From an uncultured delta proteobacterium (GTDB lineage Bacteria > Bdellovibrionota_C > UBA2361 > OMII01): a stretch of DNA of 64,000 bases. Position numbers and translations under genes: made by a program. Below the pieces are notes generated by a model. The model worked only from the letters and a program-made list of their open reading frames with translations. It ran no database searches and was not told the origin of the DNA. The DNA lies in NCBI GenBank assembly GCA_903904735.1, contig CAIVDM010000026.1, positions 1 to 64,000 of the forward strand, in the 5' to 3' direction. Below, piece after piece: positions 1-8,970 of this stretch (position 1 is the stretch's first letter; each line of letters opens with the position of its first letter).

Positions 1-1
1 G

Positions 2-361
2 GGCGGAAGCCCATCTACGACAAAAAGTTTCATGGCGCACATTTTCAACGCCGTGCCGAGAGCCGGGCAAATAGGGCAGAGAGAGGAGGATCGAAACACT
101 CAGAACTTGATTATCGCCTACGCCATCGAGCAAAGCGAAGCTGCTACCTATGAGGCACTGAAGGTCGCCGCGCAAACAGTAGGGGACCTTCCAACCGCCC
201 AGATCGCCGAGGAAATACAGCGGGAAGAACAGATGGCGGCGCAAAGAATCTGGAATCTCCTGCCCGCGACCGCGCGCTTATCAGTTGAGCGTCAAGCAAG
301 TGGCGAGTGGAGTCGATCACGCTCCTCGGATGAGTCTGGAGTAGCAGGTTCCCCTGTATGA
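2..361 (+). CDS. Ferritin-like (DUF892/YciF-type) protein, 5' end cut by window
   Basis: The reading frame is open to the window edge, so this is probably the C-terminal part of a longer gene; an internal ATG lies at 32. The middle (IAYAIEQSEAATYEALKVAA, then EEIQREEQMA) has the spaced Glu residues of the last two helices of the DUF892 ferritin-like fold, which binds a di-iron centre in known relatives. The last 25 residues are Ser/Arg-rich and look like a disordered tail. A second complete DUF892 gene lies 455 bp downstream, so the two probably belong to one stress-response locus. The family call rests on helix pattern only. Confidence 0.6.
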   Translation, partial: GGSPSTTKSFMAHIFNAVPRAGQIGQREEDRNTQNLIIAYAIEQSEAATYEALKVAAQTVGDLPTAQIAEEIQREEQMAAQRIWNLLPATARLSVERQASGEWSRSRSSDESGVAGSPV

Positions 362-816
362 TGTGAGCTAAGCTGAGTAATAAACACGCTCCACTCCTCA
401 AGAGTGGAGCCTATCCGCATTCTAACGACGCGATGTCACGCTCTGGAGTTGTGGGGATGGCTCCACGGCTAAAAATGAAGCCTTCGAAGTAGTGAGGGAA
501 TCTCATACAGTCCGGAGCGACAGCACTTTACTCAGTCAGGGAAATTAGCTGAGCAGACATCTTCGTAAGTCCGGTTCGACATATGAATCAGTCTCTGAAC
601 GGGTTCTTCCCACCTATGGAGGCCTGAAAAAGCGAACAAAAGCGATCTGATGGGGAAGGATTCGCCGTGGCAGCAAGGTGGTAACCGCGAAGTGTCAGTA
701 CACGTCGCTACGGGGATAACACGTGTCATCTCTCCCTCCTCGCCGGGGCGTGTAGGGTGCCTTACGGTATTTAAATCGGATACCGCAAACTAACAAATAA
801 GATACGGAGGTTTACC
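362..816. other. Intergenic stretch with two inverted repeats
   Basis: No convincing gene is seen in 455 bases. At 388-410 there is a perfect 9-bp stem (GCTCCACTC / GAGTGGAGC) with a 5-base loop, just past the first ferritin-like gene; it lacks a T-run, so it is at best a weak terminator. At 765-785, CGGTAT and ATACCG form a 6-bp inverted repeat around a 9-base spacer, about 30 bases before the next start codon. That is a possible operator for the DUF892 gene. Confidence 0.45.
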
Positions 817-1359
817 ATGGCCCAAAACGTAACAATGAAACTTAACACCCTTACTGAGGCGCTTCACAGCGAGCTTGCTGACATTTACGACGCGGAACAG
901 CAATTGGTGAACCAGCTGCCGAAGATCGCGCAAGCCGTGCAAAGCTCCGCGTTGAAAAACGCGATCGAGGACCATCTAAAAGAGACCCGGGATCAGGTCA
1001 TTCGTCTTGAGCGAGTATTTGAGATGGTTGGGCGGAGACCTGAGCGTGATGAGTGCCAGGCGATGCAAGGCTTACTTGAAGAGGCTCAGGAAGTCATCTC
1101 CGCGTCGGGGGACAGACAGGTCAAGGACGCGGTGCTCATAGGAGCGCTTCAGAGAGTTGAACACTACGAGATCGCGGCTTATGGAACAGCCCGCGCGTTT
1201 GCCCAGCAATTAGACATGGATGATGTCGCCGACCTGCTCCAGGAATCGTTGGATGAGGAGAGTTCGGCTGATAGTAAGCTCACGACGCTTGCTGAGGGTG
1301 GTCTATTTACGACTGGGGTTAACAGCCAGGCAAACCGTGCCGGGGAATCTCGAGTTTAA
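817..1359 (+). CDS. DUF892 (YciF-like) ferritin-like protein
   Basis: A 180-residue protein with the typical start of the DUF892 family: LTEALHSELADIYDAEQQLV at about residues 12-31, followed by helices carrying Glu/His ligands (EDHLKET, and EHYEIAAYGTARAFA at about 116-130). Members are four-helix-bundle proteins of the ferritin superfamily induced by osmotic, oxidative or desiccation stress; the biochemical role is unsettled. The start is supported by GGAGG at 806-810, six bases before the ATG. A hairpin with a T-rich tail follows the stop. The last 20 residues are divergent and polar. Confidence 0.88.
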   Translation: MAQNVTMKLNTLTEALHSELADIYDAEQQLVNQLPKIAQAVQSSALKNAIEDHLKETRDQVIRLERVFEMVGRRPERDECQAMQGLLEEAQEVISASGDRQVKDAVLIGALQRVEHYEIAAYGTARAFAQQLDMDDVADLLQESLDEESSADSKLTTLAEGGLFTTGVNSQANRAGESRV

Positions 1360-1369
1360 CCATGAAAAG

Positions 1370-1410
1370 GAGAGAGAGAGAAAGACTCCTCTCTCTCGAC
1401 CTTTCTTTTT
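1370..1410 (+). terminator. Probable rho-independent terminator after the DUF892 gene
   Basis: GAGAGAGAG (1370-1378) pairs perfectly with CTCTCTCTC (1389-1397) across a 10-base loop. The T-rich run CTTTCTTTTT follows (1401-1410). It lies just after the stop of the ferritin-like gene and before the next small gene. The low-complexity GA repeat allows slipped pairings. Confidence 0.6.
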
Positions 1411-1442
1411 GATTGAGCCTTCTTTGAGTTCAAGGGTGAAAT

Positions 1443-1742
1443 ATGTTTCGGATGCTCTTCACTCTCTTTGTAGCCGCTGTAATAGGGTATATTTTCCTCG
1501 CGTCGCTCTCAGGTTGCACCAACCGGAGGACTACCGTAGAGACTTCACGGGAAATTGAGAGTTCCGATTCAGATAGAGCCCGTTATGCGGCGGACGCCGA
1601 GAATGGAAGAGTAGTAGAGCGGTCAGAGACTGCTACTGTTGAAACAGATGATTCATCGGATCGCGGTTTGTTCTCTATTGTCGGGGATATTATCGCACTG
1701 CCATTCCGAGCGGTCGGCGCTTTGTTTAGCGCTATATTCTAA
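1443..1742 (+). CDS. Small predicted lipoprotein, unknown function
   Basis: A 99-residue protein with a hydrophobic N-terminus ending in the lipobox LSGC at about residues 22-25, so it is likely lipidated on Cys25. The middle is acidic, with Ser/Asp/Glu stretches. The C-terminus (GDIIALPFRAVGALFSAIF) is hydrophobic and could be amphipathic or membrane-associated. I recognise no family. No strong ribosome binding site precedes the ATG. It is the last plus-strand gene before the convergent galactokinase. Confidence 0.6.
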   Translation: MFRMLFTLFVAAVIGYIFLASLSGCTNRRTTVETSREIESSDSDRARYAADAENGRVVERSETATVETDDSSDRGLFSIVGDIIALPFRAVGALFSAIF

Positions 1743-1754
1743 GGTCTAGCCGCC

Positions 1755-3053
1755 TCACGTTATTATCGCTTCGAGAGATGAGACGTCGACGCATCCAACG
1801 GGTCGAGTACGAAAGCGGTGACATGTGTCCTCACCAAACGCCAGGCTCATTTTCGCTTGATACTGAGCGCTGAAGGAGTGTGGGACTATCATAAGAATAG
1901 TTCCCCCAAAGCCCCCTCCATGGACACGATAGGCTGAACTTAACCCCAACTCCTTTGTTTGCAACTCTGCTAATGCCAGAGCGAGGGCAAGTGGTTGAGT
2001 CGTTATTTGAGTCGGCGCGAAAACGTTCTGGAGGAGTCGCCATGATGAGCTTCCACTCTCATTCACAAGTCGTAAGAAGTCTGGAAGGTCTCCGACAAGC
2101 AGAGCGTGAACCTGTCGTTCGACACGAGAGTTCTCTTGAAAGAAATGCAGTGAACGAAGAATGGCACGGTCACCGACACGATCCCGCAGCTCAGATAACC
2201 TTACTATGATATCGGTGGTGGTGAGCTCTATGAGGCGCTTTTTGCCGAAGAAATCGGCCACTTCTCTCATCTCAATTGGTACCTGCCGGTAGTCAGGAGT
2301 GAGCTGAGAGTGGTCACCTCCTGGATTCACGAGCAACAAGGAATAGCCGAGCGATTCAAGGTCAACCGGAAGTGACTGAATCCAAGGCGTTGCGCTATCC
2401 CGAAAGCTCATGTGCACGACTCCCCCGGTTCCGATAGTTAGTTGATCAAGTAGGCCTACTGGCTTCTGCCAAAAACGGTGCTCCGCCTCCTGTCCAATCG
2501 TCGCCAAGTCGCGAACCTCAAGAGACGAATCGTTGAAAAAATCATTAATTACTGTTGCCAAGAGCATTTCCAACGCGGCAGAGGAGCTCAGACCTGAGGC
2601 GAATAGTACTTCGCTATGCAAAAAAATTCGCACCCCTCCAACTCGAAGCCCTCGGACATCAAAACCAGCGGCGACTCCTCGCAATAATTGGCACGTTTGA
2701 TCTTCCGCGGGATCTGGATCAAGAGCACCCAGGTTTACTCGAAAAGCTTCCCGATAGCTGGATGAGTAAACCGTAAGCTCGTGGTCCTCGCTTGTGGATA
2801 CCGCGGCTACCACGTCTAAATTAATCGTCGTCGCCAACACAAGCCCACCATTATGGTCAGTATGGTTGCCCCCTAATTCGCACCTTCCTGGTGAACTGTA
2901 GATATGTGTCGGCTGGGACCCGAAATGTTCCCTGAATCTCTCAATAAGCGACACGTACCTAGCGCGCTGGGCGGTGATTTGGGAGGGGTCATCCCCGTAA
3001 AGAAGGCGAAGGGCGCTGGTTTGAGTCGTCTCGTCGATAAATCGAGGCAGCAT
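1755..3053 (-). CDS. galK: Galactokinase
   Basis: A GHMP-family kinase that phosphorylates galactose at C1, the first Leloir step. From the start chosen here it has 432 residues. The substrate-binding motif 1 is PGRCELGGNHTDHNGG (about 55-70), the GHMP ATP loop FASGLSSSAALE is at 151-162, the catalytic-Asp region GLLDQLT at 200-206, and motif 3 HGGGFGGTI at 378-386. The GNHTDH form of motif 1 is a known galactokinase subtype in place of GEHTDY. The frame stays open to 3164, but that would overlap the divergent galT; the ATG at 3053 has GGAG four bases upstream. galT starts 90 bp away on the other strand, so the two probably share a divergent promoter region. No galE or mutarotase is in the window. 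Confidence 0.92.
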   Translation of the reverse strand: MLPRFIDETTQTSALRLLYGDDPSQITAQRARYVSLIERFREHFGSQPTHIYSSPGRCELGGNHTDHNGGLVLATTINLDVVAAVSTSEDHELTVYSSSYREAFRVNLGALDPDPAEDQTCQLLRGVAAGFDVRGLRVGGVRIFLHSEVLFASGLSSSAALEMLLATVINDFFNDSSLEVRDLATIGQEAEHRFWQKPVGLLDQLTIGTGGVVHMSFRDSATPWIQSLPVDLESLGYSLLLVNPGGDHSQLTPDYRQVPIEMREVADFFGKKRLIELTTTDIIVRLSELRDRVGDRAILRSLHFFQENSRVERQVHALLVGDLPDFLRLVNESGSSSWRLLQNVFAPTQITTQPLALALALAELQTKELGLSSAYRVHGGGFGGTILMIVPHSFSAQYQAKMSLAFGEDTCHRFRTRPVGCVDVSSLEAIIT

Positions 3054-3143
3054 GAATCTCCATAATGTGGTCTCACGAACAGGGGGCTGATCATACGGAT
3101 ATACCAATGAGCCTCCTATGATTGAGCAAAGGATTGCTTTCTT

Positions 3144-4163
3144 ATGAAGCTCGATACTCCTCACAGGCGCTGGAATCCTCTCCGAAATCGTTGGGTTCTA
3201 AACTCGCCACAACGCCTAACACGTCCGTGGCAGGGGCAGATTGAGGAGGTGCCAACGCTCAATTCTGCTACCCATGACCGCGCTTGCTATCTCTGTCCGG
3301 GCAATAGCCGCGCCGGTGGGATAAAGAATCCGAACTATCGTGATGTATTCGTCTTTCAAAACGATTATTCCGCGCTTTTGCTCGATGACATACCCCCCGC
3401 TGAGTTCAGTGACTTGAACGAGATCATTCAAGCGCGCACAGAGAGGGGAACGTGTAGGGTGCTATGCTATTCAGCTCGGCACGACTTGACTCTGGCGACC
3501 ATGGATCTCTCGGCAATCATGAGGGTTATTGACCTCTGGAAAGAGGAATACGGAACACTCTCCATGGATGCCGATATAGCGCATGTCATGATCTTCGAGA
3601 ACAAGGGAGAGATGATGGGAACCTCAAATCCTCATCCCCATGGACAGATTTGGGCAACAGCGCACATTCCGTCCTTTGCCCTTGAACAGCTTGAGGCGCA
3701 GCAACGTTATTTTACGGCCCACAGAGAGTCTCTACTAAGTGATTATCTGCGTTGGGAGCAGGCACAAGAAAGTCGAATAGTATGCTCAAACGAGGAATGG
3801 CTGGCTGTAGTGCCATTTTGGGCGGAGTGGCCGTTTGAAGTCATGATACTGCCGCGCCTGGCTATTCGATCGATCGCGCAGCTCTCATCCTCTCAGCGGG
3901 AGACATGGGCCATGATTTTAAAGGAAGTTCTGACTAGGTATGACAAGCTCTTTGGCGTTTCATTCCCATACTCAATGGGAATATATCAAGAGCCATCATC
4001 AGGACCCGTATACAACGGCTGTCTCATGTATCAGGTATTCTTTCCGCCTCTCCTGAGGTCATCGACGGTCAGGAAGTTCATGGTGGGCTATGAAATGTGC
4101 GGGGAACCTCAGCGAGATATAACACCGGAAAAAGCGGCCGAACGTCTTCGTGAGATGATCTGA
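3144..4163 (+). CDS. galT: Galactose-1-phosphate uridylyltransferase
   Basis: A HIT-superfamily enzyme that exchanges UMP between UDP-glucose and galactose-1-phosphate. At 339 residues it has the usual length. Zinc-site cysteines appear in CYLCPGN (48-54). FENKG (151-155) leads into the active-site motif HPHGQ (164-168), where His166 is the expected uridylylated nucleophile. An AAGGA lies 12 bases before the ATG. It is divergent from galK and followed by a GH2 glycosidase 87 bp downstream, a layout that suits release and use of galactose from glycosides. Confidence 0.93.
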   Translation: MKLDTPHRRWNPLRNRWVLNSPQRLTRPWQGQIEEVPTLNSATHDRACYLCPGNSRAGGIKNPNYRDVFVFQNDYSALLLDDIPPAEFSDLNEIIQARTERGTCRVLCYSARHDLTLATMDLSAIMRVIDLWKEEYGTLSMDADIAHVMIFENKGEMMGTSNPHPHGQIWATAHIPSFALEQLEAQQRYFTAHRESLLSDYLRWEQAQESRIVCSNEEWLAVVPFWAEWPFEVMILPRLAIRSIAQLSSSQRETWAMILKEVLTRYDKLFGVSFPYSMGIYQEPSSGPVYNGCLMYQVFFPPLLRSSTVRKFMVGYEMCGEPQRDITPEKAAERLREMI

Positions 4164-4250
4164 TTGTAATGCGACTGAGGGTGTCTGACAGCGATCGATT
4201 TTTATGCCGACTTGCAGTGACGAATTATGGACAACTTCGCAAAGGAGCCT

Positions 4251-6023
4251 ATGACTACAAGCAGTATTCCTCGCCCAGAGCATCCCAAACCACAATTCGA
4301 GAGATCCGACTGGATCAACCTTAACGGCACGTGGTCATTTAGCTTCGACTTTGGTCGGTCAGGGATAGAGCGAGGGTTTAATCGCGCCACCAAATTTGAT
4401 CGTGAGATAGTCGTTCCTTTCTGTCCTGAAAGTCACCTCTCTGGAATAGGACACACCGACTTCTTGCAGAGCGTGTGGTATCATCGAACCATCGAGATTC
4501 CTGTTGAGTGGAGGGGGAAGCGGATCCTGCTGCATTTCGGAGGCGTTGATTCGGAATGTCACGCGTATATCGACGGTCGTCACGTCGGGGGACACTTCGG
4601 TGGCTCCTCATCATTTTACTTTGACATAACGAACTTTGTGGCGGCGGGTTCGTGTTCTCATCTGGTCGTTCACGCCTCGGACGACACTCGATCGACCCTT
4701 CAGGGCGGAGGTAAGCAATCCCTTGATTATCATTCGATCGGATGTTTTTACACCCGCACGACCGGGATTTGGCAGACCGTTTGGCTTGAGGCGGTACCTT
4801 TATGTGGGCTGAGTTCCTATGAGCAATATTGTGACATAGACACGAAACAGCTGCATATTCGACCGACGTTTTTCGAGGTCTATCAAAATCCCACGTTTCA
4901 GGTGACTGCTTCCTTAAAAAGTCGGGTGGTAAGCGAGGTCTCCATGCCGCTAAGCAACACGGGGATACTATCCCTGGACCTTAGCTCTCAGTTTAGTTTG
5001 TGGAGTCCTGATCAACCCACGCTCTATGATCTCGATTTAAAAGTAATCGACGAGGATGGGCAGCTTCGAGACCACGTAAGAAGTTATGCCGGTATGCGCA
5101 AGATTCATGTGGAGGATAGTACATTCTTTCTCAATAACGAGCCGATCTATTTACGGTTTGTTCTTGACCAAGGATATTATATGGACGGGATATGGACCGC
5201 CCCGTCAGATGATGCCCTTCGAAGAGATGTCGAGTTAGGGCGTGAAGCTGGGTTCAATGGGGCTCGATTGCATCAAAAGGGCTTTGAAGAACGCTTCCAT
5301 TACTGGGCCGACAGGCTTGGCTATCTGACGTGGGCTGAGTATCCAAGTTGGGGCTTGAGCCTGAAAAGCGACAAGGCCGCCCGCAATATGCTGCAAGAGT
5401 GGCGGGAATTGCTGATTAGGGATAGGAACCATCCGTCTATCATTGGATGGACTCCACTCAATGAAACCTGGGACGTCAGCGACAAGCACCGCCACAGAAG
5501 GCTGCACGTTGACGCATATGAGGTCACAAAGTCTCTCGATCCTGGTCGTCCGATAAACGGCGCTAGTGGAGGATGCCAAGTAGTGACCGACATTTATACT
5601 GTGCACAACTATGAGCAAGATCCGAGCAAGTTGCGACGAATGCTCGAGCGTCAAGAGGACGGCTCAGTTTATCAGACACTTGGAGATAAGGAGACGACCT
5701 ACTCGGGACAGCCATATGTAGTGGATGAGTTCGGGGGAATCAAATGGATACCAGCTCAGGAGTTCCAGTATGCGTCGGACTCTTGGGGGTACGGGGTTCC
5801 ACCGCGCTCGCTGGAGGAGGTTTATGAAAGGCTCGAAGGGCAAGTAAACGCCATCCTGTCGTTGGAGCACATAGCTGGATATTGCTACACGCAATTAACG
5901 GATGTTGAGCAAGAGCAAAATGGCATCTACAATTATGATCGTTCTCACAAGTTTGACATGAGACGCGTACGTGAAATATTTCAACGAATACCATTAGAAT
6001 ATCAGAGAGAACCGGAACATTAG
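4251..6023 (+). CDS. Glycoside hydrolase family 2 (beta-galactosidase/glucuronidase-like)
   Basis: About 590 residues. The order is a GH2 sugar-binding beta-sandwich (from NLNGTWSF), an immunoglobulin-like middle domain and a TIM barrel. In 4227-based numbering, catalytic residues are Glu413 in PLNETWD (acid/base) and Glu501 in VVDEFGG (nucleophile). There is no signal peptide, so it should act in the cytoplasm on imported glycosides. The ATG at 4251 follows AAAGGAG closely; an upstream in-frame ATG at 4227 has no such site. Its place after galK/galT suggests a beta-galactoside substrate, but sequence alone does not separate galactosidase, glucuronidase and mannosidase activities. Confidence 0.85.
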   Translation: MTTSSIPRPEHPKPQFERSDWINLNGTWSFSFDFGRSGIERGFNRATKFDREIVVPFCPESHLSGIGHTDFLQSVWYHRTIEIPVEWRGKRILLHFGGVDSECHAYIDGRHVGGHFGGSSSFYFDITNFVAAGSCSHLVVHASDDTRSTLQGGGKQSLDYHSIGCFYTRTTGIWQTVWLEAVPLCGLSSYEQYCDIDTKQLHIRPTFFEVYQNPTFQVTASLKSRVVSEVSMPLSNTGILSLDLSSQFSLWSPDQPTLYDLDLKVIDEDGQLRDHVRSYAGMRKIHVEDSTFFLNNEPIYLRFVLDQGYYMDGIWTAPSDDALRRDVELGREAGFNGARLHQKGFEERFHYWADRLGYLTWAEYPSWGLSLKSDKAARNMLQEWRELLIRDRNHPSIIGWTPLNETWDVSDKHRHRRLHVDAYEVTKSLDPGRPINGASGGCQVVTDIYTVHNYEQDPSKLRRMLERQEDGSVYQTLGDKETTYSGQPYVVDEFGGIKWIPAQEFQYASDSWGYGVPPRSLEEVYERLEGQVNAILSLEHIAGYCYTQLTDVEQEQNGIYNYDRSHKFDMRRVREIFQRIPLEYQREPEH

Positions 6024-6153
6024 CTCCGCGTGACGCATAGCGATCTCTTCTGGTGACTCCCCAACTTATGGCTGAGTATGACCGCTCTCATCGTCCAAGA
6101 TGTGCTCTGCGTCTATACTGGCGCGAGTTTATCCAGACGTTAGAGGAGGAAAT

Positions 6154-6414
6154 ATGCATTTTGATCGGTTCGAGAAATTGGGGTCACCGTTTTCCCGCCC
6201 AAAATTAAAAGCTCGCCCGTCCGTAAAAGTCGCCACTAACGTGGGTCGACGCCCTCTTCCGACCGAGGCGATGTATCCATTTGTACATCCTACCGAGATA
6301 ACCAGCCTAAGGCAGACGTCGCCGGATCCCGAAAATCGGGCATTCCGAGCGCTGGACAGGCATGCAAGATGGCAAACGGTCTATGAACTTAGCCATGGAC
6401 GCGCGACGCAATAG
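6154..6414 (+). CDS. Hypothetical small protein, 86 residues
   Basis: I recognise no family. The start is well supported: GAGGAGGA at 6143-6150 sits three bases before the ATG. The product is basic and Pro/Arg-rich, with no membrane segment or signal peptide; its C-terminal part (AFRALDRHARWQTVYELSHG) could form a helix. The frame extends upstream to 6100 but without a binding site. It lies between the GH2 gene and a glycosyltransferase gene on the same strand. Confidence 0.5.
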   Translation: MHFDRFEKLGSPFSRPKLKARPSVKVATNVGRRPLPTEAMYPFVHPTEITSLRQTSPDPENRAFRALDRHARWQTVYELSHGRATQ

Positions 6415-6520
6415 TGAGCGCAACGTGCCTTAGCTTTCTTCATTTTTGAGTTATGGAGAGGGCAACACGTAGACCCGCAATACGCCGAACTCAAGCGCCT
6501 ATCGATTGCGACCAACCACC

Positions 6521-7714
6521 ATGACAAATCCGCGAGAACCTTCTGGTCTTATTTGTATATCTCATCTTCGTTGGGACTTTGTTTATCAACGTCCACAGCA
6601 TCTCCTTTCTCGTATCGCGAAGGAGAGACCAGTAATTTATTTTGAGGAGCCACGACACTGCCCGAATATCGCCGCTACGCTCGAGATCTCAAATCCTTTG
6701 GAGGGACTCACGCGGATAGTGCCGCTACTGCCAGTGGATGTCGACGGTCAACAAGCGCAAGATATCCAAGCGCAGCTACTTGAGCGGTATGTCAAAAGCA
6801 TTCACATGAAGACATATGATCTGTGGTATTACACGCCGATGGGGCTACGTGTAACCAATTACCTCTCGCCTGATGTGGTGATTTTTGATTGTATGGACGA
6901 GCTGTCCGCGTTTCTAGGTGCTCCGCCTGAGCTCCGAGACCTAGAACAGCGGTTATTACAACAGGCGGATCTCGTGTTTACTGGTGGCATGAGTCTTTAT
7001 GAGTCGAAAAGTCGACAACACCATAATGTTCACTGTTGCTCCAGCAGTATCGATCGAGAGCATTTTTCTCAGGCTCGGAACGGTTTGGTTGAGGCAGATG
7101 ACCAGAAAGCGATTCTACATCCCCGAATAGGGTTCTACGGGGTCATCGACGAGAGGTTTGACACGACACTCTTAGGTGAACTAGCCGCGCTACGTCCCGA
7201 ACTGCAGTTTGTGATCATAGGTCCGGTCGTCAAAATTGAGGAGAATCGATTGCCGAAAGCCGCCAATATTCACTATCTGGGGAAGAGGGATTATCAGGAA
7301 CTGCCGAGATATCTCGCTGGCTGGGATGTGGCCATACTTCCATTCGCGCGAAACTTGGCTACACGCTATATCAGTCCGACGAAAACCCCGGAATATCTCG
7401 CGGCTGGGTGTACAGTAGTCTCGACAAGCATCAATGACGTAGTTCGTCCATACGGTGAGATAGGACTTATTTCTATAGCCGATACTCCGCATGATTTTTC
7501 TCGAGCTATTGACTTCGAGCTACAGCGCCGAGGAAACGCGGCGTGGCAAAATGAGGTCGAATCACTCTTGTCAACGACTTCTTGGGACGCGACGTGGGAT
7601 TATATGTCGTCAGCCATCGAAACAGCTCGAGGAGCTTCTGAAACATCGTGGTCATCCTCGATGCTGTTATCAAAGAGCGTAAGCGCCATACCGTCAGCAT
7701 CAGCAGAGTCTTGA
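6521..7714 (+). CDS. Glycosyltransferase, GT4-like
   Basis: About 397 residues with the opening typical of a GT-B family found beside UDP-galactopyranose mutase homologues (HLRWDFVYQRPQHLLSRI). Mid-protein features are the IGFYGVIDERFD strand-loop, VIIGPV, and the donor-site region PTKTPEYLAAGCTVVSTSI. It is expected to be cytosolic or membrane-peripheral; donor and acceptor are unknown. An in-frame TTG at 6506 is an alternative start, and neither start has a clear ribosome binding site. The last 38 codons overlap the 3' end of the convergent glycosidase gene, and this Ser-rich tail (SWSSSMLLSKSVSAI) is unlike the rest of the fold. Confidence 0.8.
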   Translation: MTNPREPSGLICISHLRWDFVYQRPQHLLSRIAKERPVIYFEEPRHCPNIAATLEISNPLEGLTRIVPLLPVDVDGQQAQDIQAQLLERYVKSIHMKTYDLWYYTPMGLRVTNYLSPDVVIFDCMDELSAFLGAPPELRDLEQRLLQQADLVFTGGMSLYESKSRQHHNVHCCSSSIDREHFSQARNGLVEADDQKAILHPRIGFYGVIDERFDTTLLGELAALRPELQFVIIGPVVKIEENRLPKAANIHYLGKRDYQELPRYLAGWDVAILPFARNLATRYISPTKTPEYLAAGCTVVSTSINDVVRPYGEIGLISIADTPHDFSRAIDFELQRRGNAAWQNEVESLLSTTSWDATWDYMSSAIETARGASETSWSSSMLLSKSVSAIPSASAES

Positions 7715-8919
7715 GACGCATCGTGGTTGGCGAGCATTTCGTCTGACCATGAATAAAGGTCTCGCATCTCTTGAAATGCGGCAAAATACTCTTTGCTGAG
7801 CGTTCTTGCATATCCGCGTTGTGGGTTAACGTCCCAGATCCCGCTGTTGTGCCAATGGCTGTAATCAGTCCAGCAGTGTCGATCGACTATCGGGTATAAA
7901 CATACGCCGTAAAGATTAACATCTTGTGTTTGCGCCAGGCGCACTTCATGCAATGTTTCGCGGGCCCACGCGGGGCGACCTATTCCCACATGACTCGTCT
8001 CGGCGATGAAGAGAGGGCGCCGATATGCCGCCTGGGCTTCTTTTAGAAGCGCATGAAGGGGGCGCCAGCGAGGATCTCGCGGCGTATGGTGCCAAAAGAT
8101 GGTTTTATCACCTGGATGCTCCCATTGGTTAGCGTGATAGAAATTGACGCCAACCAAGTCGAGGTATTCCTCTCTTCCTCCGAGCTCGGGATCCTTACGA
8201 CCAGCGATCATCTCCGCGGCCTCGTATTGTCCCTGTTTTCTCGCCGCCGCTTCTTCCGCCAAATCAGGTCGATTTACGGGAGGTACCACGTTAATAATCG
8301 GGTCAACGTGAACGAATCGAGCCCTCGGCGCGACCGACCGTATCGCCTCCGTAGCTTCGATTGTGGCCCGAACGATCTGTCGTTTGAGCTCCCAATCTTG
8401 CCCGATCGCGTAGGGATATATATCTCCCTCTGTGCAAATGGCGTGGCATAGATAGGAAATTTCGTTGAATGGAATGAAGATAGGCGCGTCCACTCCTTTA
8501 TCAACCAATACTTTGGCCATAAAGCGCGAGTAGTTAGCGAACCGATCAATGAAGTGAGAACTGAATACATCAAGATTGTCAGGCCACCCATAGTGACAGA
8601 GCGTCCAGATAACCTGAACGTCCTCCCGTAACGCGGCGTCGAGCATCGGCATAAAGCTAGAGAGATCGTATCGATTAGTTCGATCTACAAGATGCCATCG
8701 AATCGCGTCTCGTACCGTTACTATGCCTATCTCGCGAGCTCTCGCGTAATCCTGCCTAGCATGCACATCATGACCGGTCGAGGCAATCATGTCGACTCGG
8801 TGACCATAAATATTAACGTGATACGCTGACTCGAATCCTCCCATGAAGAAGGAGCGAAAAGGACTCGCGAAACGTGACGTCCTTTCAGCAGGTTTTGAAA
8901 TGAAGTTCGAATTAATCAT
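7600..8919 (-). CDS. GH1-like (clan GH-A) glycosidase
   Basis: A 439-residue TIM-barrel protein. Likely catalytic residues are Glu153 in FIPFNEISY (acid/base) and Glu306 in FIAETSHVG (nucleophile), the GH-A arrangement. Substrate-site Trp and His residues are present (HYGWPDNLDVF, VNFYHANQWEH). No signal peptide is seen. AAGGAGG lies 10 bases before the ATG. The flavoprotein gene upstream and the glycosyltransferase opposite form a trio that I recall as recurring in bacteria, which suggests a glycan-processing unit. The acidic C-terminal tail after about residue 390 is read from DNA that also encodes the tail of the convergent glycosyltransferase. Confidence 0.78.
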   Translation of the reverse strand: MINSNFISKPAERTSRFASPFRSFFMGGFESAYHVNIYGHRVDMIASTGHDVHARQDYARAREIGIVTVRDAIRWHLVDRTNRYDLSSFMPMLDAALREDVQVIWTLCHYGWPDNLDVFSSHFIDRFANYSRFMAKVLVDKGVDAPIFIPFNEISYLCHAICTEGDIYPYAIGQDWELKRQIVRATIEATEAIRSVAPRARFVHVDPIINVVPPVNRPDLAEEAAARKQGQYEAAEMIAGRKDPELGGREEYLDLVGVNFYHANQWEHPGDKTIFWHHTPRDPRWRPLHALLKEAQAAYRRPLFIAETSHVGIGRPAWARETLHEVRLAQTQDVNLYGVCLYPIVDRHCWTDYSHWHNSGIWDVNPQRGYARTLSKEYFAAFQEMRDLYSWSDEMLANHDASQDSADADGMALTLFDNSIEDDHDVSEAPRAVSMADDI

Positions 8920-8970
8920 ATCGACTACGCCTCCTTCCGCTCCCTGCGTGCTGCCTCATCACAATGGCGT

